This document shows positions 62,851 to 64,000 of a stretch of DNA of 64,000 nt, piece after piece. Where the stretch lies: assembly GCF_000739655.1 (NCBI RefSeq), contig NZ_BATR01000094.1, positions 78,645 to 142,644 on the forward strand, in the 5' to 3' direction. Numbering within the stretch: position 1 is the first letter of the stretch; each line of letters starts with the position of its first letter. A program made the position numbers and the translations under genes. The DNA comes from Verrucomicrobium sp. BvORR106 (GTDB taxonomy: Bacteria > Verrucomicrobiota > Verrucomicrobiia > Verrucomicrobiales > Verrucomicrobiaceae). The notes beneath the pieces are model-generated. The model was not told the DNA's origin. It did no database searches and saw nothing but the letters and a program-made list of their open reading frames with translations.

Positions 62851-64000
62851 ATGACCTCCTTGCCGACGATCTCTCCTCAGGTACCAGCGTTTCAGTGGCC
62901 GGAGGCAGGCGGCGAAATGGCGCAGCGGATGGCGGAGTTTGACTGGGCTGCGCATCCACTGGGAGTACCGGAAGGGTGGCCACAGAGTCTGCGCACCACC
63001 GTGAGCATCCTGCTGACATCCCGGTATGACATGTGGATGGGGTGGGGGCCGGAGTTTTACTTCTTTTGCAATGATGCGTATCTGCCCACGCTGGGGCTGA
63101 AAAAAGACTGGGCGCTGGGGCGACCGGCCTCGGAAGTGTGGGCGGAGGTATGGGATGACGCTGGCCCCCGGGCAGAGTCCGTCCTGCAGACTGGACGGGC
63201 CACCTGGGATGAATGCCTGCTGCTCTTTCTGGAGCGGAACGGGTATCCGGAGGAAACCTACCACACCTTCTCCTATAGCCCGGTGCCGGATGATGCCGGG
63301 GGCGTGGGTGGGATGCTGTGCGTGGTCACAGAGGAAACGGAGCGGGTGATCGGGGAGCGGCGTCTGGCGGTGCTGCAGGATCTGGCGGAGAGTCTGGCCG
63401 CGGCGAGTAGTGGGCAGGCGCTGATGGAGGAGTTGGGAGGCTGTTTGCAACGGCATCGCGTGGACCTCCCGTTCAGCCTGGTGTACCTCTTTGACCAGCA
63501 CTCCTCCAAGGGATCGGGGCAGGCCGTGCTGCGCAGTGCCACAGGGTGTGTCCCCGGGACCATGCCGGCACCGGCCGTCATTCCATGTCAGGCGGCTGAC
63601 GATGGCGACGCAAGCCCCTGGCCGGTGGCCCGAATCCTGGCTGAAGGGGAGGCCATGGAGGTCTCGCTGGAAGGTCTGGAGGACCTGCCCTCAAGCCTAT
63701 ACAGCGAACCACGCACCGCACTGGTGCTGCCGTTGTTTCCTCATGGCCAGGAGGAGCCGCCGGCGGGTTTCCTGGTGGCGGGTGTGAACCCCTGCCGGCC
63801 CCTGGACGGATCTTACCGTGGTTTCCTTGATCTCGTGGCGGGCCAGATCAGTGCCAGCCTGGCCACGGCGGGCGCGTTTGAGATGGAGCGGGAGCGGGCG
63901 GAGTCCCTCCTGGAGCTGGACCGGGTGCGGCGGGAGTCCGCCACGCAGCTTCGCGAGAGCGAGGAAAGAACTCGTCTGGCGGTGGAGGCTGGCAAGGTGG
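62851..64000 (+). CDS. PAS/GAF sensor protein, probably hybrid histidine kinase, 5' part
   Basis: 383 codons from ATG at 62851; an in-frame stop at 62827 excludes longer forms, and no stop appears before the right edge. The first domain is PAS-like: MAEFDWAAHPLGVPEGWPQSLRTTVSILLTSRYDMWMGWGPEF, FYFFCNDAYLPTLG and SEVWAEVWDDAGP, typical of the PAS domain at the head of bacterial hybrid kinases. A GAF domain follows at about 175-330 (VLQDLAESLAAASSGQAL and FLVAGVNPCRPLDGSYRGFLDLVAGQISASLA). A coiled linker leads to what seems a second PAS (RESEERTRLAVEAGKV). Kinase parts lie outside. Cytoplasmic, no membrane segment. Confidence 0.88.
   Translation, partial: MTSLPTISPQVPAFQWPEAGGEMAQRMAEFDWAAHPLGVPEGWPQSLRTTVSILLTSRYDMWMGWGPEFYFFCNDAYLPTLGLKKDWALGRPASEVWAEVWDDAGPRAESVLQTGRATWDECLLLFLERNGYPEETYHTFSYSPVPDDAGGVGGMLCVVTEETERVIGERRLAVLQDLAESLAAASSGQALMEELGGCLQRHRVDLPFSLVYLFDQHSSKGSGQAVLRSATGCVPGTMPAPAVIPCQAADDGDASPWPVARILAEGEAMEVSLEGLEDLPSSLYSEPRTALVLPLFPHGQEEPPAGFLVAGVNPCRPLDGSYRGFLDLVAGQISASLATAGAFEMERERAESLLELDRVRRESATQLRESEERTRLAVEAGKV

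Overview
This looks like a chromosomal window from a member of the Verrucomicrobiota, probably Verrucomicrobiaceae. It is GC-rich. It encodes a giant autotransporter-repeat protein with a C-terminal PEP-CTERM sorting tail, secreted sulfatase and esterase genes, ScpA/ScpB, and a TGTTC-N4-GAACA palindrome at a dinB operon, which is the LexA box form I recall for this phylum. Several families of short dispersed repeats sit between genes. I found no rRNA, no tRNA, no CRISPR array and no transposase. The assignment rests on gene content only.

Layout. 1-5 kb: partial serS, an RsmB-family rRNA methyltransferase, a CARDB-like membrane protein and an ankyrin/beta-lactamase-fold hydrolase. 5-17 kb: a sulfatase, a small secreted protein, then a minus-strand cassette (HtrA-like protease plus two tandem beta-propeller proteins of about 1235 residues each) lying between an intact esterase gene and a stranded copy of that esterase's 3' end. 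17-22.7 kb: a secreted helical-toroid protein, a GT39-like membrane protein, a YgiB/YgiC-like pair and an orphan protein. 23-27.6 kb: a plus-strand polysaccharide cluster (UDP-GlcNAc 2-epimerase, polysaccharide deacetylase, GT2, FAD oxidoreductase).

28-37.8 kb: pheA with a frameshift at a G7 tract, scpB, an unusual L,D-transpeptidase, a cytoplasmic subtilase next to a GAF protein, a DUF4240/lipoprotein module framed by scpA and a stranded scpA 3' end, scpA itself and glpD. 38-45.6 kb: two divergent respiratory operons. One encodes an NrfD-like membrane protein, a Tat-exported Fe-S protein and a tetraheme cytochrome. The other encodes NapD, NapA, a four-heme NapB and a NapF-like ferredoxin. 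Together they could form a periplasmic nitrate reductase whose quinol oxidation runs through the NrfD module instead of NapC or NapGH.

46-64 kb: two small orphan genes, glpF-glpK (which feed glycerol 3-phosphate to the GlpD encoded at 36-38 kb), secreted orphans, a Fur-family regulator, an M23 lipoprotein peptidase, an SOS-type operon with dinB, the 2151-residue PEP-CTERM protein, a SRPBCC protein and the start of a PAS/GAF sensor kinase that runs off the right edge.

The most unusual pattern is that two separate gene sets (7.2-16.2 kb and 34.0-35.3 kb) lie immediately downstream of a host gene and end at a decayed copy of that gene's 3' end. This is the geometry expected of insertion into gene 3' ends.
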